From an uncultured Oscillospiraceae bacterium (GTDB taxonomy: Bacteria; Bacillota; Clostridia; Oscillospirales; Acutalibacteraceae): a stretch of 23,240 nucleotides of DNA. The stretch spans positions 1 to 23,240 of the forward strand of contig URED01000035.1 in assembly GCA_900546785.1 (NCBI GenBank), written 5' to 3'. Shown one piece after another: positions 23,122 through 23,240 of the stretch (the stretch's first letter is position 1; each line of letters begins with the position of its first letter). The notes under the pieces are model-generated. The model made no database searches. It was not told the origin of the DNA and was given only the letters and a program-made list of their open reading frames with translations. The position numbers and the translations under genes were made by a program.

Positions 23122-23240
23122 ATGAAACACGCAGATATCGTAAGCAAAATGAGCCTTGAGCAAAAGGCAAAATTTGTTTCCGGCTATGATTACTGGCATC
23201 TTGAGGAGGCGCCGGAGCTGGGCCTGCCGGGGATCATGAT
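23122..23240 (+). CDS. Glycoside hydrolase family 3 (beta-glucosidase-like), N-terminus only
   Basis: Only the first 39 codons are present. They read through KMSLEQKAKFVSGYDYWHLE and then GLPGIM, matching the start of the GH3 N-terminal barrel (typically KMTLEEK..LLSG..FW...GLPSIMMSDGPHG in Clostridia). GH3 enzymes remove terminal beta-linked glucose, xylose or N-acetylglucosamine from oligosaccharides; which one cannot be told here. The ATG has GGGGG 8 bases upstream. There is no signal peptide in the visible part, so it is probably intracellular. The gene has its own promoter region after a terminator and appears unrelated to its left neighbours. Confidence 0.85.
   Translation, partial: MKHADIVSKMSLEQKAKFVSGYDYWHLEEAPELGLPGIM

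Overview
The window looks like a chromosomal segment of a Gram-positive anaerobe of the class Clostridia, probably a gut-type Oscillospirales or Ruminococcaceae relative. The evidence is gene content rather than a search: RNase Y, YhaM, a T-box-controlled thrS, AGGAGG-type ribosome binding sites, sigma-A-like promoters, a PASTA-domain kinase homologue, a VanZ-like protein and a CpsC/CpsD capsule module. I see no tRNA or rRNA genes, insertion sequences, phage genes or CRISPR arrays.

Region 1 (1-12976, minus strand) is one long exopolysaccharide or capsule operon that runs off the left edge. It reads from a promoter at 12948-12976 in this order: CpsC-like chain-length regulator, CpsD-like tyrosine kinase with a very Tyr-rich tail, polyprenyl-phosphate sugar-phosphate transferase (first lipid-linked sugar), a WchF-type GT4, a second GT4, a radical SAM/SPASM protein, a GT2, a DUF115/GT42-like protein, an FrhB-type iron-sulfur protein, a CMP-sugar synthetase-like cytidylyltransferase, an HpcH/HpaI aldolase, a Wzy-like polymerase and a truncated GT2. 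Most junctions are overlaps or gaps of a few bases. The backbone genes are ordinary. The unusual part is the middle: a possible route to a CMP-activated keto-sugar acid (aldolase, cytidylyltransferase, GT42-like transferase) together with two iron-sulfur proteins. No flippase and no CpsB phosphatase lie in the window.

Region 2 (12977-15170, minus strand) holds rny (RNase Y) and a small Dabb-domain protein, each followed by a hairpin terminator. The rny promoter is followed by a perfect 21-bp palindrome and direct repeats.

Region 3 (15270-17546, plus strand) is thrS behind a T-box leader, ending in a probably bidirectional terminator.

Region 4 (17568-20513, minus strand) is a three-gene unit: yhaM, prmA and a membrane-anchored alpha/beta hydrolase.

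Region 5 (20551-23240, plus strand) starts with a zinc-ribbon/kinase-like/TM/2xPASTA protein whose catalytic residues are all replaced, so it is a predicted pseudokinase. It is followed 2 bp later by a VanZ-like membrane protein, a terminator, and the start of a glycoside hydrolase family 3 gene.

The best candidates for undescribed biology are the PASTA pseudokinase-VanZ pair and the CMP-keto-sugar/iron-sulfur part of the polysaccharide operon. Both are inferences from sequence only.
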